Of a stretch of 64,000 nucleotides of DNA, positions 1 to 9,132 are shown piece after piece. Under the pieces are notes generated by a model, which did not search any database, had not been told where the DNA came from, and worked only from the letters and a program-made list of their open reading frames with translations. The stretch is from Anaerobacillus isosaccharinicus. GTDB lineage: Bacteria > Bacillota > Bacilli > Bacillales > Anaerobacillaceae. The position numbers and the translations under genes are program-made. Location of the stretch: the NCBI RefSeq assembly GCF_001866075.3, contig NZ_CP063356.1, positions 1,912,164-1,976,163 of the forward strand, written 5' to 3'. The first letter of the stretch is position 1; each line of letters begins with the position of its first letter.

Positions 1-627
<627 letters not shown>

Positions 628-725
628 AAATAAGATTGAATTCTTACTCAAGTCTTAAATGTGTGTTATCTAGTTTTCAGGGAATGATCCTTGAACTTAA
701 TATTTACTGCTCAATTTAGTGGTTG

Positions 726-819
726 TGCTCCTGCGGTACTCCTTGCGTCGTATCCTCGTCGCAAAGCTGCAAGAAGTAAATCATGAAGCATCTCACGATG
801 TAATTGAGGTCAGTAGCTT
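726..819 (+). repeat. dispersed repeat inside the 23S-5S spacer
   Basis: The 23S-5S spacer contains a copy of the repeat with core CTCCTGCGG...CTCGTCGCAAAGC that also occurs at 1107-1199, 4811-4845 (inverted), 13447-13530, 15153-15230 and 37778-37871. The copy here and that at 37778 are nearly identical, as expected if the two rRNA operons are homogenised by gene conversion. Confidence 0.75.
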
Positions 820-936
<117 letters not shown>

Positions 937-941
937 ACAAC

Positions 942-973
942 AAAAACACACCAATTATGGTGTGTTTTTTTAT
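942..973 (+). terminator. rRNA operon terminator
   Basis: The stem ACACACC/GGTGTGT with loop AATTAT is followed by a T-run. The same hairpin recurs at 1233-1266, 2976-3009 and 37991-38022. Confidence 0.9.
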
Positions 974-1022
974 TTTGACTCTACTCTTGGGCAAATGGTT
1001 TCTGTGCATCTGCGTCTTCTAG

Positions 1023-1229
1023 TAAAGCTTCGAAGCTAGGTTCCTCGATGCAAAGCAACACGAAGGAATTCATTGAAGTAATTCATGAAGTGAATGAAAT
1101 CAGTTGCTTTCCTGCGGTACTCCTAGGGTCGTATCCTCGTCGCAAAGCAGCACGAAGAAATTTCAATGAAGTAACTCATGATGTGAACGAGGTCAGTAGC
1201 TTCCCTGTGAGAGTAGGACGTTGCTAGGC
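1023..1229 (+). pseudogene. Decayed 23S-5S spacer copies with a deleted 5S rRNA remnant
   Basis: Two further degenerate copies of the 23S-5S spacer unit follow the intact 5S (about 1030-1112 and 1107-1199). The second ends in CAGTAGCTT and jumps directly to CCCTGTGAGAGTAGGACGTT, the last ~27 nt of 5S rRNA (1203-1229). The first ~90 nt of 5S are therefore deleted. The remnant still has its terminator at 1233-1266. It looks like decay after a tandem 5S duplication; no functional 5S can be made from it. Confidence 0.8.
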
Positions 1230-1232
1230 ACA

Positions 1233-1266
1233 ACAAAAAACACACCAATTATGGTGTGTTTTTTGT
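1233..1266 (+). repeat. Target-site duplication, left copy (rRNA terminator)
   Basis: This 34-bp direct repeat is identical to 2976-3009 and holds the complete terminator hairpin. The insertion duplicated it, so transcription entering from the 5S remnant still meets a terminator. Confidence 0.88.
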
Positions 1267-1383
1267 CAGGCTGTTGAGAAAGTCTCAACAGCCTGTTTTC
1301 ATGATTAAACTATGTAAATTTTTCCAGTAGCCGAGCGTTGCTTGGCTCTTCACAAACAAAAGGTGGCGTTTAGGAGATAACAA

Positions 1384-1430
1384 GAGCCGTGAGACAATTT
1401 ATATTGTCTCACGGCTCTCTCTTTTTATTT
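1384..1430 (+). terminator. Terminator inside the IS, upstream of the transposase
   Basis: A 14-bp perfect stem (GAGCCGTGAGACAA pairs with its complement) with a short AT loop is followed by CTCTTTTTATTT. It blocks read-through into the transposase gene. Confidence 0.85.
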
Positions 1431-1460
1431 TATAAAACGGTCTAAAATCAATAATTATAA

Positions 1461-1488
1461 CTGACTATTCAGATAAGTGTAGTATAAT
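1461..1488 (+). promoter_or_regulatory. Probable transposase promoter
   Basis: CTGACT, a 16-nt spacer and a perfect TATAAT lie 30 bp before the transposase start. The -35 is one base from consensus. Confidence 0.55.
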
Positions 1489-1518
1489 ATTTGTATAGAC
1501 TAATTTGAGGTGATATTC

Positions 1519-2871
1519 ATGCTAAAGCCTAGAAAAGAAAAACAAATTGAGTTTGAAATGGTAACCATTGATCAGCTAGTCCCTGAAGATCATGAACTAA
1601 GAATTATTGATAAATACATAGATTTCTCTTTTATCTACGATAAAGTAAAGGGTTACTATTGTGCAGATAATGGACGACCACCAATTGATCCTGTCATGCT
1701 ATTTAAGATGATGTTTATTGGTTATTTATACGGAATTCGGTCGGAACGCAGATTAGAAAAAGAAATTCAAACCAATATGGCTTACCGATGGTTCCTTGGC
1801 CTTGGAATAACAGAACGTGTTCCTCATCATTCTACGATTAGTTTTAATCGACATAAACGGTTTGATGGGACCAGTGCTTTTCAGGATATCTTTGATGAAG
1901 TAGTAGAATTGGCGATGAAACATCGAATGGTTGGTGGCCGGGTTTTATTTACTGATTCCACACATTTAAAAGCGAACGCAAATAAAAAAAAGTTTGTGAA
2001 AAAAACTGTTCAATCCCCTACTAGAACTTATATAAAAGAGCTAGATGCAGCTATTGAAGAAAGCCGTCGTGAGCATGGAAAAAAGCCTTTAAAAGCTAGG
2101 GAGGAAGTGAGTGAAGAAAAAGAAATAAAAGAAAGTACAACAGACCCTGAGAGCGGGTATATGTACCGAGAGGGGAAACCTGAGGGATTTTTTTACCTTG
2201 ATCACCGTACAACCGATATGAAATTTAACATCATCACGGATGTTCATGTAACTCCAGGAAATGTCCACGATTCACAACCTTATATTGAAAGATTAGAACG
2301 TCAAATTGAGCGATTTGGTTTTAAAGTTGAAGCAGCTGCCACTGATTCTGGTTACTATACAGCATGGATTTGTAAGAAACTCGAAGAGATGAAAATTATG
2401 GGTGTCATTGGTTATCGTCGTTTTCATCCAACACGAGGGCTATTTCCTAAGTGGAAATTCAAATTTGATAAAGAAACTGATACTTACGCATGTCCAAATA
2501 ACCAAAATTTATATTACAAGACTACCTCAAGAGAAGGGTATCAAGAATACCATTCCGATCCAAAGCAATGTAAGGACTGTCCGCTACTCTCGGAATGTAC
2601 AAGGAGCCGAAATCAGAAAAAGGTAGTGACTAGACATGTTTGGGAAGAAAGTAAAGAACTGATTAGAAAAAACCGTCTTTCTGATACAGGAAAGATGCTT
2701 TATAAAAAAAGAAAAGAAACAGTTGAGCGAAGCTTTGCGGATTCAAAAGAACTCCACGGGCTTCGCTACTGCCGGTTACGAGGCAGAGAACATGTTCAAG
2801 AGCAAGCGCTAATGACAGCAGCTGCTCAGAACATCAAAAAGATCGCAAACCACCTAGCCAAGATGGCATAG
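1519..2871 (+). CDS. IS1182-family DDE transposase
   Basis: This 450-aa transposase moves the surrounding element by DDE chemistry. Candidate catalytic residues are Asp146 ([11 protein letters not shown]), Asp276 ([11 protein letters not shown]) and Glu403 ([16 protein letters not shown]). The N-terminal third carries the family's DUF772-like DNA-binding region ([20 protein letters not shown]). A Cys cluster (YACP ... [11 protein letters not shown]) sits between the second Asp and the Glu, as in other IS1182 members. I chose ATG 1519 over an upstream in-frame GTG at 1510 because TTTGAGGTGA is correctly spaced before 1519. No frameshift is visible, so the enzyme looks intact. The stop codon region lies in the stem of the downstream terminator. 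Confidence 0.93.
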   Translation: MLKPRKEKQIEFEMVTIDQLVPEDHELRIIDKYIDFSFIYDKVKGYYCADNGRPPIDPVMLFKMMFIGYLYGIRSERRLEKEIQTNMAYRWFLGLGITERVPHHSTISFNRHKRFDGTSAFQDIFDEVVELAMKHRMVGGRVLFTDSTHLKANANKKKFVKKTVQSPTRTYIKELDAAIEESRREHGKKPLKAREEVSEEKEIKESTTDPESGYMYREGKPEGFFYLDHRTTDMKFNIITDVHVTPGNVHDSQPYIERLERQIERFGFKVEAAATDSGYYTAWICKKLEEMKIMGVIGYRRFHPTRGLFPKWKFKFDKETDTYACPNNQNLYYKTTSREGYQEYHSDPKQCKDCPLLSECTRSRNQKKVVTRHVWEESKELIRKNRLSDTGKMLYKKRKETVERSFADSKELHGLRYCRLRGREHVQEQALMTAAAQNIKKIANHLAKMA

Positions 2872-2894
2872 GTGGTTTGCGAACTGCTTTTTTT
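2845..2894 (+). terminator. Transposase terminator
   Basis: The stem GCAAACCACCTA pairs with TAGGTGGTTTGC and is followed by CTGCTTTTTTTC. The 5' arm lies inside the end of the transposase coding sequence. Confidence 0.85.
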
Positions 2895-2975
2895 CTGTTT
2901 TTATAAAACCAACTATACAAAAATAAAGAAACCCAATGTAAAAATGAATTTTACATTGGGTTTCTCGACACTCTG

Positions 2976-3009
2976 ACAAAAAACACACCAATTATGGTGT
3001 GTTTTTTGT
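2976..3009 (+). repeat. Target-site duplication, right copy (rRNA terminator)
   Basis: Identical to 1233-1266. After it comes sequence that must once have followed the degenerate 5S directly. Confidence 0.88.
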
Positions 3010-3027
3010 GCACTCGATTAATATCGG

Positions 3028-3219
3028 CTATGAATTCTCATTACTCTGTTTAATTTCCTTTTCACTAAACATTTCGTTTACCTCTTCTAACTGCTTATGC
3101 TGATCAACAGAATCACCAGCATAATAAGGGGTAGAGTGGAAAATATCCTTTGAATCAATGTCGCTTCTTATTGTAACTTCTTCTTTATTTAAGTAACTAT
3201 CTTTTTCCTTATTAGTCAT
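3028..3219 (-). CDS. Small acidic hypothetical protein
   Basis: I do not recognise this 63-aa protein. It is strongly charged and hydrophilic, rich in Glu, Asp, Lys and Ser, with no membrane segment and no Cys. A good Shine-Dalgarno (GGGAGG, 9 nt before ATG) supports translation. It is a single gene, divergent from the PLP enzyme gene that starts at 3354. Short soluble acidic proteins of this kind are common in spore-formers, but nothing here shows a function. Confidence 0.7.
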   Translation of the reverse strand: MTNKEKDSYLNKEEVTIRSDIDSKDIFHSTPYYAGDSVDQHKQLEEVNEMFSEKEIKQSNENS

Positions 3220-3353
3220 GTTAGATAACCTCCCAAAGATTATTTCGTTATAGTTATACCCTATCCTTTCCCTATTACTAAATCAGTGGTAAAATTTTTA
3301 TGTTATCTCTTGAGAGAAGATAGAGTGTTATTGACTATTGGAGGCATATAAAA

Positions 3354-4496
3354 ATGACATTTAAATTTAATACGAAAACCGTTCATTTTCAAAAAAAAGC
3401 TGAGGAAAAGAATGTTAGTAAGTCACAGCCTATATATCAAACATCTGCTTTTTCATTTAAAGATTTAGATGATATGGAAGATTTTTATCGAGGAAATAAG
3501 GAATATTTATATACAAGGTTTAGCAATCCTAATACAGATGATTTAGGACAAGGTGTAGCACAGTTGGAAGGCGCTCCAAAAGGAGTTGCTACTTCTTCAG
3601 GTATGTCTGCCATCCTAGCAGGGGTATTAGCTGTAGTCAGTCATGGTGATCATATAATAGCCTCTGAAGATATTTATGGTGGAACGTATCAGTTATTTGC
3701 AACTGAGCTAAAAGAATTTGGAATCGAAGTTTCTTTTGTTTCCATGAATAATTTTGCTGAAATTGAGAATTCTATTAAGGTAAACACGAAGCTTCTTTAT
3801 TCCGAGTCAATTACAAACCCATTGTTAAGGGTAGAGGATCTGCCGTCATTAATCTCATTGGCCAAAAAGCATAATATTATAACGATGATTGATAATACGT
3901 TTGCAACACCGTTTTTAATTAAGCCATATGAACTTGGTGCTGATCTTGTCATTCATAGTGCGACAAAATATATCGGTGGTCATAGTGATGTAACTGCTGG
4001 TGTACTTGTAGGAAATGAAGTTTTAATTACAAAAGCAAAAACTAAAGTAGTCAATCTAGGATGTAACTTAAGTCCATTTGAAGCTTGGTTAGCTTGTCGA
4101 GGTTTAAAAACATTAGCAGTAAGAATGGACCGTCAAGTTAAGAACGCTCAAGCTCTTGCAGACTTTTTCCGTAGTAACCTTTCAATTGCAAAAGTTTATT
4201 ATCCAGATTCAGTATCTGAAAATGGAAACGGTGCAAATGTATCCATTGATCTTGGGGAAAATTACAATGTTGAAACATTTTTTAAATCATTACAATGGAT
4301 TAGAATTGTACCAACACTTGCAGGTGTAGAATCAACAGTTACTTATCCGTTAAGAACATCACATCGATCAGTACCGGATGCAATTAGAAGCAAACTTGGG
4401 ATTACAAAGGGATTAGTCAGGATTTCCTTAGGCATTGAAGATGATGAAGACATTATCAAAGCCTTTGAGGAAGCACTTAACAAAGCTAAATTGTAA
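3354..4496 (+). CDS. Cys/Met metabolism PLP-dependent enzyme (cystathionine gamma-synthase/lyase family)
   Basis: A 380-aa fold-type I PLP enzyme of the trans-sulfuration family, cytosolic and usually a homotetramer. The PLP lysine is Lys205 in SATKYIGGH, preceded by the cofactor Asp in TMIDNTFATP. The tyrosine motif YTRFSNPN and the glycine loop SSGMSAI, which bind the PLP phosphate, are present near residues 53 and 82. Length matches the family (about 375-400). The sequence does not decide between cystathionine gamma-synthase, gamma-lyase, O-acetylhomoserine sulfhydrylase and methionine gamma-lyase. It is monocistronic, with GGAGG before ATG, and no S-box or T-box leader is seen, so methionine control is not evident. 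Confidence 0.85.
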   Translation: MTFKFNTKTVHFQKKAEEKNVSKSQPIYQTSAFSFKDLDDMEDFYRGNKEYLYTRFSNPNTDDLGQGVAQLEGAPKGVATSSGMSAILAGVLAVVSHGDHIIASEDIYGGTYQLFATELKEFGIEVSFVSMNNFAEIENSIKVNTKLLYSESITNPLLRVEDLPSLISLAKKHNIITMIDNTFATPFLIKPYELGADLVIHSATKYIGGHSDVTAGVLVGNEVLITKAKTKVVNLGCNLSPFEAWLACRGLKTLAVRMDRQVKNAQALADFFRSNLSIAKVYYPDSVSENGNGANVSIDLGENYNVETFFKSLQWIRIVPTLAGVESTVTYPLRTSHRSVPDAIRSKLGITKGLVRISLGIEDDEDIIKAFEEALNKAKL

Positions 4497-4570
4497 GTAA
4501 TTTGCTTTTACCTTTAATGTATGTTATTATAATTATATATTAAAAACCAACTGTTAAAAAAGTAGTTGGG

Positions 4571-4589
4571 ATTATCGCGGGGTGGAGCA
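4571..4589 (+). repeat. Duplicated 5' end of the tRNA-fMet gene
   Basis: ATTATCGCGGGGTGGAGCA is repeated exactly at 4708-4726, where it forms the start of tRNA-fMet and its leader. The first copy stops inside the D-loop region, so it is a fragment. The 118 bp between the copies includes small palindromes (TACTAGTA and ATGCT...AGCAT) but no gene. Confidence 0.75.
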
Positions 4590-4712
4590 ACGAGCGTTAC
4601 TTCTCTGAGCCCACCACGAGTTGTTTCGACGCAAATGCTACGAAGCATTACTAGTAGAGGAAGAAACAGTCGCCTGACTAGGAGCATGAGCAAAATTTTA
4701 TATTATTATTAT

Positions 4713-4790
<78 letters not shown>

Positions 4791-4810
4791 CCAACTTCTT
4801 GAATGGACTT

Positions 4811-4845
4811 CTTTGCAAGGTTTGCGACGAGTAATCGCAGGAGCA
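4811..4845 (-). repeat. Dispersed repeat, inverted copy
   Basis: The complement of this stretch reads TGCTCCTGCGATTACTCGTC followed by GCAAACCTTGCAAAG, the core shared with the copies at 15153 and 13447. Confidence 0.8.
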
Positions 4846-4875
4846 AATTAATGAGTAAATTTAACTAATAAACTT

Positions 4876-4905
4876 AAGCGCAGGATTAATTATCCTTGCG
4901 CTTTT
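4876..4905 (+). terminator. tRNA-fMet terminator
   Basis: AAGCGCAGGAT pairs with ATCCTTGCGCTT, with one bulge, followed by TTTT. Confidence 0.8.
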
Positions 4906-4968
4906 AATATTATTTAAATATGTCATGACTAGGTTTTTTTCCGGAAATGAGATAAACTACTATATGAT

Positions 4969-4998
4969 AACCTTAGGATAATTCCTAAGGTTTTTTAT
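4969..4998 (+). terminator. Hairpin with T-run upstream of thiL
   Basis: AACCTTAGGA pairs with TCCTAAGGTT, followed by TTTT. It may be a second terminator or may lie in the thiL leader; no aptamer is recognisable before it. Confidence 0.65.
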
Positions 4999-5075
4999 AT
5001 GTTTTAAGGATCAAGTATCGTAGGCTTAACGGTCTAAATAAAAAATCTTGGTAAATTAAAGTTAGGTGTGGAAAC

Positions 5076-6086
5076 ATGATACGTGACGAATTTGATTTTA
5101 TAAATAAAATTAAACCAAAGGAAACTCAGCAATCGTCTTTAATAAAAGGTATTGGTGACGATGCTGCAGTATTTAAAAGTGATCATAGGTTTGATGAACT
5201 GATCTGTATGGATACAATGGTAGAGGGTGTTCATTTTACGAAACAAACGATGACGCCATTTATGATCGGGTTTAAGGCACTAGCTGTGAATATTAGTGAT
5301 ATTGCGGCAATGGGTGGAATGCCAACGTATTACCTTGTTTCTATAGCTGTTGGGGAAGATTGGACTGAGGCAGAACTAAAAGAAATTTATGCTGGGATGT
5401 CAAAGCTAGGTAACCAATATTCAATGGATTTGATTGGCGGAGATACCGTTTCATCTAAGCAAGGTTTAATTATTACTGTCACTGTCTGTGGAAAAATCGA
5501 AAAAGGAATAAATCTTTTTCGGGATAATGCTAAATCAGGAGATCTTATTTTCGTTGTCGGAGAATTAGGTGCCTCAGCTGCTGGATTAGAGCTATTGTTA
5601 AAGAATGGTCTCGAACACCCATATACAGCTTCTGAAAAAATGTTGCTAAAAGCACATCAATTGCCTAAACCGCAAGTGAAGGCAGGGCGTATTCTTGCAA
5701 ACAGTGGTGAAAATATTTCTTTAAATGATATAAGTGACGGTCTAGCAAGCGAAGCTAATGAGATAGCTGAAGCAAGCAAAGTCGATTTACATATTCATTA
5801 TGAGAAAATACCAAGAAGTAAATTTTTAGAAGGTTATCCAAGAGACGAGCAAAAACGTTGGTGTCTTTTTGGTGGAGAAGATTATTTTTTAATCGGGACA
5901 ATGTCTACAGAAGCCTATGAAAAAATTAATCAAACGTTTGATCAACAAGGTATTATGCTTAGTATAATTGGAGAAGTAACATCAGGTACTGGAGCCGTTT
6001 ATTTAACAGAGCACAATAAAAAAGAAAAGCTACTAAAACAGGGCTTTAATCATTTTAATAAAGGTGAAAACAATGGAAAACTTTAA
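5076..6086 (+). CDS. thiL: Thiamine-monophosphate kinase
   Basis: ThiL uses ATP to phosphorylate thiamine monophosphate to the active cofactor TPP, the last step of thiamine synthesis. The 336-aa protein has the PurM/ThiL/HypE family features: IGDDAAV near residue 26, the metal- and nucleotide-binding DTMVEGVHF near 50, NISDIAAMGG near 75, GGDTVSS near 125 and DISDGLASE near 222. Length is close to that of B. subtilis ThiL. It starts the thiL-tsaE-tsaB-rimI-tsaD cluster and overlaps tsaE by a few bases. It also supplies the kinase for the thiGH pathway encoded further on in this window. Confidence 0.95.
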   Translation: MIRDEFDFINKIKPKETQQSSLIKGIGDDAAVFKSDHRFDELICMDTMVEGVHFTKQTMTPFMIGFKALAVNISDIAAMGGMPTYYLVSIAVGEDWTEAELKEIYAGMSKLGNQYSMDLIGGDTVSSKQGLIITVTVCGKIEKGINLFRDNAKSGDLIFVVGELGASAAGLELLLKNGLEHPYTASEKMLLKAHQLPKPQVKAGRILANSGENISLNDISDGLASEANEIAEASKVDLHIHYEKIPRSKFLEGYPRDEQKRWCLFGGEDYFLIGTMSTEAYEKINQTFDQQGIMLSIIGEVTSGTGAVYLTEHNKKEKLLKQGFNHFNKGENNGKL

Positions 6087-6528
6087 AGTACATACATCGT
6101 CTCCCGAAGAGACAATGGAACTTGCCAACCGACTAGGTAAGCTTCTAGAACCAAGTTCTGTAATTACGTTAGAAGGAGATTTAGGTGCAGGAAAAACTCA
6201 CTTCACAAAAGGATTGGCTAAAGGTCTAGAGGTAAAAAGAACGGTTAATAGCCCAACCTTTACGATTATAAAAGAATATAAAGGAAGAATGCCTCTTTAT
6301 CATATGGATGTGTACAGAGTATGTGAGGCTGATGAGGATTTAGGCTTCGATGAATATTTTTATGGGGATGGTGTGACTGTGGTTGAGTGGGCAAGTTTAA
6401 TAAACGAGCAACTACCAGCTGAGCGCCTTGCCATAGAAATAAAACATGGTGGAGAAGATAAAAGGGAGATTTTCATAAATCCTAAAGGCGAGCGATACAT
6501 TCTATTATGTAAGGAGTTACTAAAATAA
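6073..6528 (+). CDS. tsaE: tRNA t6A synthesis ATPase TsaE
   Basis: TsaE is the P-loop ATPase that helps TsaB-TsaD make N6-threonylcarbamoyladenosine at A37 of ANN-decoding tRNAs. The Walker A motif GDLGAGKTHFTKG lies near residues 35-47, and SPTF and the WAS motif of the family follow. I chose ATG 6073 rather than GTG 6064 because AAAGGTG is well placed before it. It overlaps the thiL end by 14 nt and its TAATG overlaps the start of tsaB, so it is translationally coupled. The 151-aa length matches the family. Confidence 0.95.
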   Translation: MENFKVHTSSPEETMELANRLGKLLEPSSVITLEGDLGAGKTHFTKGLAKGLEVKRTVNSPTFTIIKEYKGRMPLYHMDVYRVCEADEDLGFDEYFYGDGVTVVEWASLINEQLPAERLAIEIKHGGEDKREIFINPKGERYILLCKELLK

Positions 6529-7229
6529 TGAAAGTATTAGCAATTGATACGTCTACTTTTGTCTTAGGTGTTGCCTTAGTAGATGAAGATAAAGTAATCG
6601 GTGAGGTTATTACGAATTTGAAAAAAAATCATTCGATTCGTTTGATGCCTGCAATTGATGAATTAGTGAAGGATGCTGGGGTTAAACCAAAAGAATTAGA
6701 CCGCATCGTTGTTGCCCATGGGCCAGGTTCTTACACGGGTGTGAGAATCGGTGTTACTACTGCAAAAACATTAGCATGGACGTTGGGAATCCCGCTTGTA
6801 GGTATTTCTAGTTTAGAAGCGATCGCACAAAATGGCCGTTATTTTAATGGTGTAGTCTCCCCTATCTTTGATGCAAGAAGGGGCCAAGTATATACAGGGT
6901 TATATGGAGCTAATGACGGCATGCTAACGAATATAGTTGAAGATCAAATTTGCATGGTTGAAGATTGGGCAAATCACTTAAACAATCAGTATGATAAGGT
7001 TCTTTTTTTAGGTAATGATCTATCTATTCATAAAGATGTGATAAAAGAGCAGTTAGGTGAGAAAGTACAGTTTGGGGAGTTTAGTGATCATAATCCTAGA
7101 CCAAGCGAATTAGCAAGACTAGGAATGAAAAGGGACCCTATAAATGATATTCACACGTTTACCCCTAATTACATTCGCTTAGCAGAGGCTGAAACGAATT
7201 GGTTAGCAGCCCAAAAAAATAAGGCTTAG
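6528..7229 (+). CDS. tsaB: tRNA t6A synthesis protein TsaB
   Basis: TsaB is the inactive paralogue of TsaD that dimerises with it to form the core of the t6A complex. The ASKHA fold is seen in the N-terminal LAIDTSTFVLGVAL and in HGPGSYTGVRIGV near residues 64-76. The 233-aa length is normal. It starts at the last base of tsaE and is followed by rimI after 16 nt. The neighbours tsaE and tsaD make the assignment secure. Confidence 0.94.
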   Translation: MKVLAIDTSTFVLGVALVDEDKVIGEVITNLKKNHSIRLMPAIDELVKDAGVKPKELDRIVVAHGPGSYTGVRIGVTTAKTLAWTLGIPLVGISSLEAIAQNGRYFNGVVSPIFDARRGQVYTGLYGANDGMLTNIVEDQICMVEDWANHLNNQYDKVLFLGNDLSIHKDVIKEQLGEKVQFGEFSDHNPRPSELARLGMKRDPINDIHTFTPNYIRLAEAETNWLAAQKNKA

Positions 7230-7245
7230 ATAAGGTAGTTGATTT

Positions 7246-7695
7246 ATGGAGGAAATTTATAAAATTCGATATATGGTTCAAGAAGATATAGATGATGTGT
7301 TAATAGTTGAGAATCATTCTTTTGCAACTCCCTGGAGCCGTACCGCTTTTGTAAATGAAATTGTTAATAATAAATTTGCTCATTACCTTGTTCTTGAGCA
7401 TAAAGAAGAGATTATCGGGTATTGTGGGCTTTGGGTCATAGTAGATGAAGCTCATATTACGAATATTGCACTTCATCCTACTTACCGAGGTTTAAAGTTA
7501 GGGGAACAATTGTTAATCCATGCAATAGAGGTAGCCCGTACATTAGGAGCGGTAAAAATGACATTAGAAGTTCGAGTTTCTAACCATATTGCTCAAAGTC
7601 TTTATAGGAAATTAGGATTTGAACCAGGAGGCATTAGGAAGAATTATTATACAGATAACCAAGAGGATGCTCTTGTCATGTGGGTGGGTTTATAA
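7246..7695 (+). CDS. rimI: Ribosomal protein alanine N-acetyltransferase family (RimI/YdiD)
   Basis: A 149-aa GNAT acetyltransferase. The acetyl-CoA binding loop is visible near residues 80-90 (HPTYRGLKLGEQLL), with the C-terminal ARTLGAVKMTLEVRVSN...LYRKLGF typical of RimI. RimI acetylates the N-terminus of ribosomal protein S18 in E. coli; the substrate in Bacillus is less certain. It lies between tsaB and tsaD as in B. subtilis (ydiD), and its stop codon abuts the tsaD start. Confidence 0.88.
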   Translation: MEEIYKIRYMVQEDIDDVLIVENHSFATPWSRTAFVNEIVNNKFAHYLVLEHKEEIIGYCGLWVIVDEAHITNIALHPTYRGLKLGEQLLIHAIEVARTLGAVKMTLEVRVSNHIAQSLYRKLGFEPGGIRKNYYTDNQEDALVMWVGL

Positions 7696-8709
7696 ATGGA
7701 AGATAAATTAATTTTAGCCATAGAAACTAGTTGTGATGAAACGGCTGCTGCAGTTATTAAAAATGGAAATGAGATCGTATCAAATATTGTTGCCTCACAA
7801 ATTGAGAGCCATAAACGTTTTGGTGGGGTTGTTCCAGAAATTGCATCAAGACATCATGTGGAACAAGTAACATTAATTATCGAAGAAGCAATGAATGAAG
7901 CTAATATTACTTTTAGTGATTTAGCAGCAATTGCAGTTACCGCAGGTCCTGGGCTTGTTGGTGCGTTACTAATTGGTGTCAATGCAGCAAAAGCTTTAGC
8001 ATTTGCCAATGACTTACCGCTTATTGGTGTTCACCATATTGCAGGTCATATTTATGCTAATCGACTTATTACGGAACTTAAGTTTCCATTAATGGCCCTT
8101 GTCGTGTCAGGTGGCCATACGGAGCTCGTTTATATGAAAGAAGACGGTAGCTTTGAGGTAATTGGAGAAACAAGGGATGATGCTGTAGGAGAAGCTTACG
8201 ACAAAGTTGCGAGAACTTTAAAGTTACCGTATCCTGGTGGTCCTTATATTGATCGGTTAGCCGATGTTGGAAGTCCAACAATCAATTTACCGCGAGCGTG
8301 GTTAGAGCAGGATTCTTATGATTTTTCTTTTAGTGGTTTAAAGTCAGCGGTTATTAATACTTTACATAATGCTAGCCAAAAAGGTATCGAGTTATCAAAT
8401 GAAGACCTAGCGGCAAGCTTTCAAGAAAGTGTTATTGAAGTCCTTGTGGAAAAGTCAAAGAGAGCTGCTATCGAATTCGAGGTAAAACAATTTCTCCTAG
8501 CTGGTGGAGTTGCGGCCAATAAAGGATTAAGAAACAAGTTAACAAAAGAATTTGAACAACTCGGTATTGAATTAGTAATTCCTCCACTTAACTTATGCAC
8601 AGATAACGCTGCGATGATCGGAGCTGCAGCATTTGTTAAGTTGGAAAAACAACATTTTGCAGGTTATGATTTAAACGGCAATCCAGGGCTAGACTTAGAG
8701 AAGGAATAA
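7696..8709 (+). CDS. tsaD: tRNA N6-adenosine threonylcarbamoyltransferase TsaD
   Basis: TsaD transfers the threonylcarbamoyl group from its adenylate to A37 of tRNA. The 337-aa protein has the Kae1/Gcp metal motif HHIAGH (ligands His114 and His118), the N-terminal [19 protein letters not shown] near residue 47 and the late [12 protein letters not shown] near residue 290, which supplies the third metal ligand. It starts directly after the rimI stop and is the last gene of the cluster; a terminator follows. Confidence 0.97.
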   Translation: MEDKLILAIETSCDETAAAVIKNGNEIVSNIVASQIESHKRFGGVVPEIASRHHVEQVTLIIEEAMNEANITFSDLAAIAVTAGPGLVGALLIGVNAAKALAFANDLPLIGVHHIAGHIYANRLITELKFPLMALVVSGGHTELVYMKEDGSFEVIGETRDDAVGEAYDKVARTLKLPYPGGPYIDRLADVGSPTINLPRAWLEQDSYDFSFSGLKSAVINTLHNASQKGIELSNEDLAASFQESVIEVLVEKSKRAAIEFEVKQFLLAGGVAANKGLRNKLTKEFEQLGIELVIPPLNLCTDNAAMIGAAAFVKLEKQHFAGYDLNGNPGLDLEKE

Positions 8710-8715
8710 ATGGAG

Positions 8716-8748
8716 AGACTGTCCTTTATACGAGGATGGTCTTTTTTT
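8716..8748 (+). terminator. Terminator of the thiL-tsaD cluster
   Basis: AGACTGTCCT pairs with AGGATGGTCT, with G-U pairs in the middle, and TTTTTTT follows. Confidence 0.85.
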
Positions 8749-8750
8749 AA

Positions 8751-8890
8751 TGTAGAATTTAAAATGCAGAATGTAGAATGGTGAAAAGCAACGCTATGAA
8801 GTTTGTATTTAGCTTGTTTTGATAGGCTTCTAAGCATCAAAGCGTTACTAAAATTAATTCTACATTTTACATTCTAAATTCTACATTATA
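8751..8890. repeat. Microrepeat-arm hairpin element, locus 1
   Basis: The left arm (8751-8780) is built of TGTAGAAT/TTTAAAATG-like units. The right arm (8855-8889) is its near-exact complement, with three mismatches over about 29 bp. The 75-bp middle contains GGCTTCTAAGC, like the GCTTCGAAGC of the other loci. Confidence 0.8.
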
Positions 8891-8934
8891 TAAGGAAGTC
8901 AATAGAGAACGTAGGTACTTATTAACAACTCAAT

Positions 8935-9094
8935 TGTGGATAATGTGGATAACACTTAAAAAACGTGTCGAAATAAGGGAAAGTCATGTTAATAAAAGTT
9001 TTGGGGGTAAATAGGTAGACTTTGTTAATAACTTTTTTTATTCCTTTAGTAGTAAGGTTTTATTTGTGGATAAAGTTGTTGATAATGTGGATAT
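8935..9094. promoter_or_regulatory. DnaA-box cluster
   Basis: The 9-mer TGTGGATAA (complement TTATCCACA, the consensus DnaA box) occurs exactly at 8935-8943, 8944-8952 and 9065-9073. A one-mismatch copy (TGTGGATAT) lies at 9086-9094. Two more exact boxes lie inside the next gene at 9759-9767 and, in the other orientation, at 9781-9789. TGTTAATAA variants lie between. Such density suggests real DnaA binding. Confidence 0.7.
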
Positions 9095-9132
9095 GTCAGA
9101 AAATTTAAGGTTTTTTTCAATAGAGGGAGTTT

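Larger units (their letters stand above)
1267..2975 (+). mobile_element. IS1182-family insertion sequence, complete, 1709 bp
   Basis: The ends are imperfect inverted repeats: the left end starts CAGGCTGTTGAGAAAG and the complement of the right end reads CAGAGTGTCGAGAAAC. Directly outside both ends lies an identical 34-bp sequence (1233-1266 and 2976-3009), the whole rRNA terminator hairpin, read as the target-site duplication. Just inside the ends are perfect palindromes: 1268-1294 (12-bp stem) and 2930-2964 (15-bp stem). A strong internal terminator at 1384-1430 precedes the transposase, so the element insulates itself from rRNA transcription. IS1182 elements are known, as I recall, to prefer palindromes and to make long duplications. 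Confidence 0.9.

Noticed and set aside
4547-4569. Terminator of the PLP enzyme gene (CCAACT...AGTTGG)
   Set aside because: The stem is only six base pairs and no T-run follows; too weak to list.
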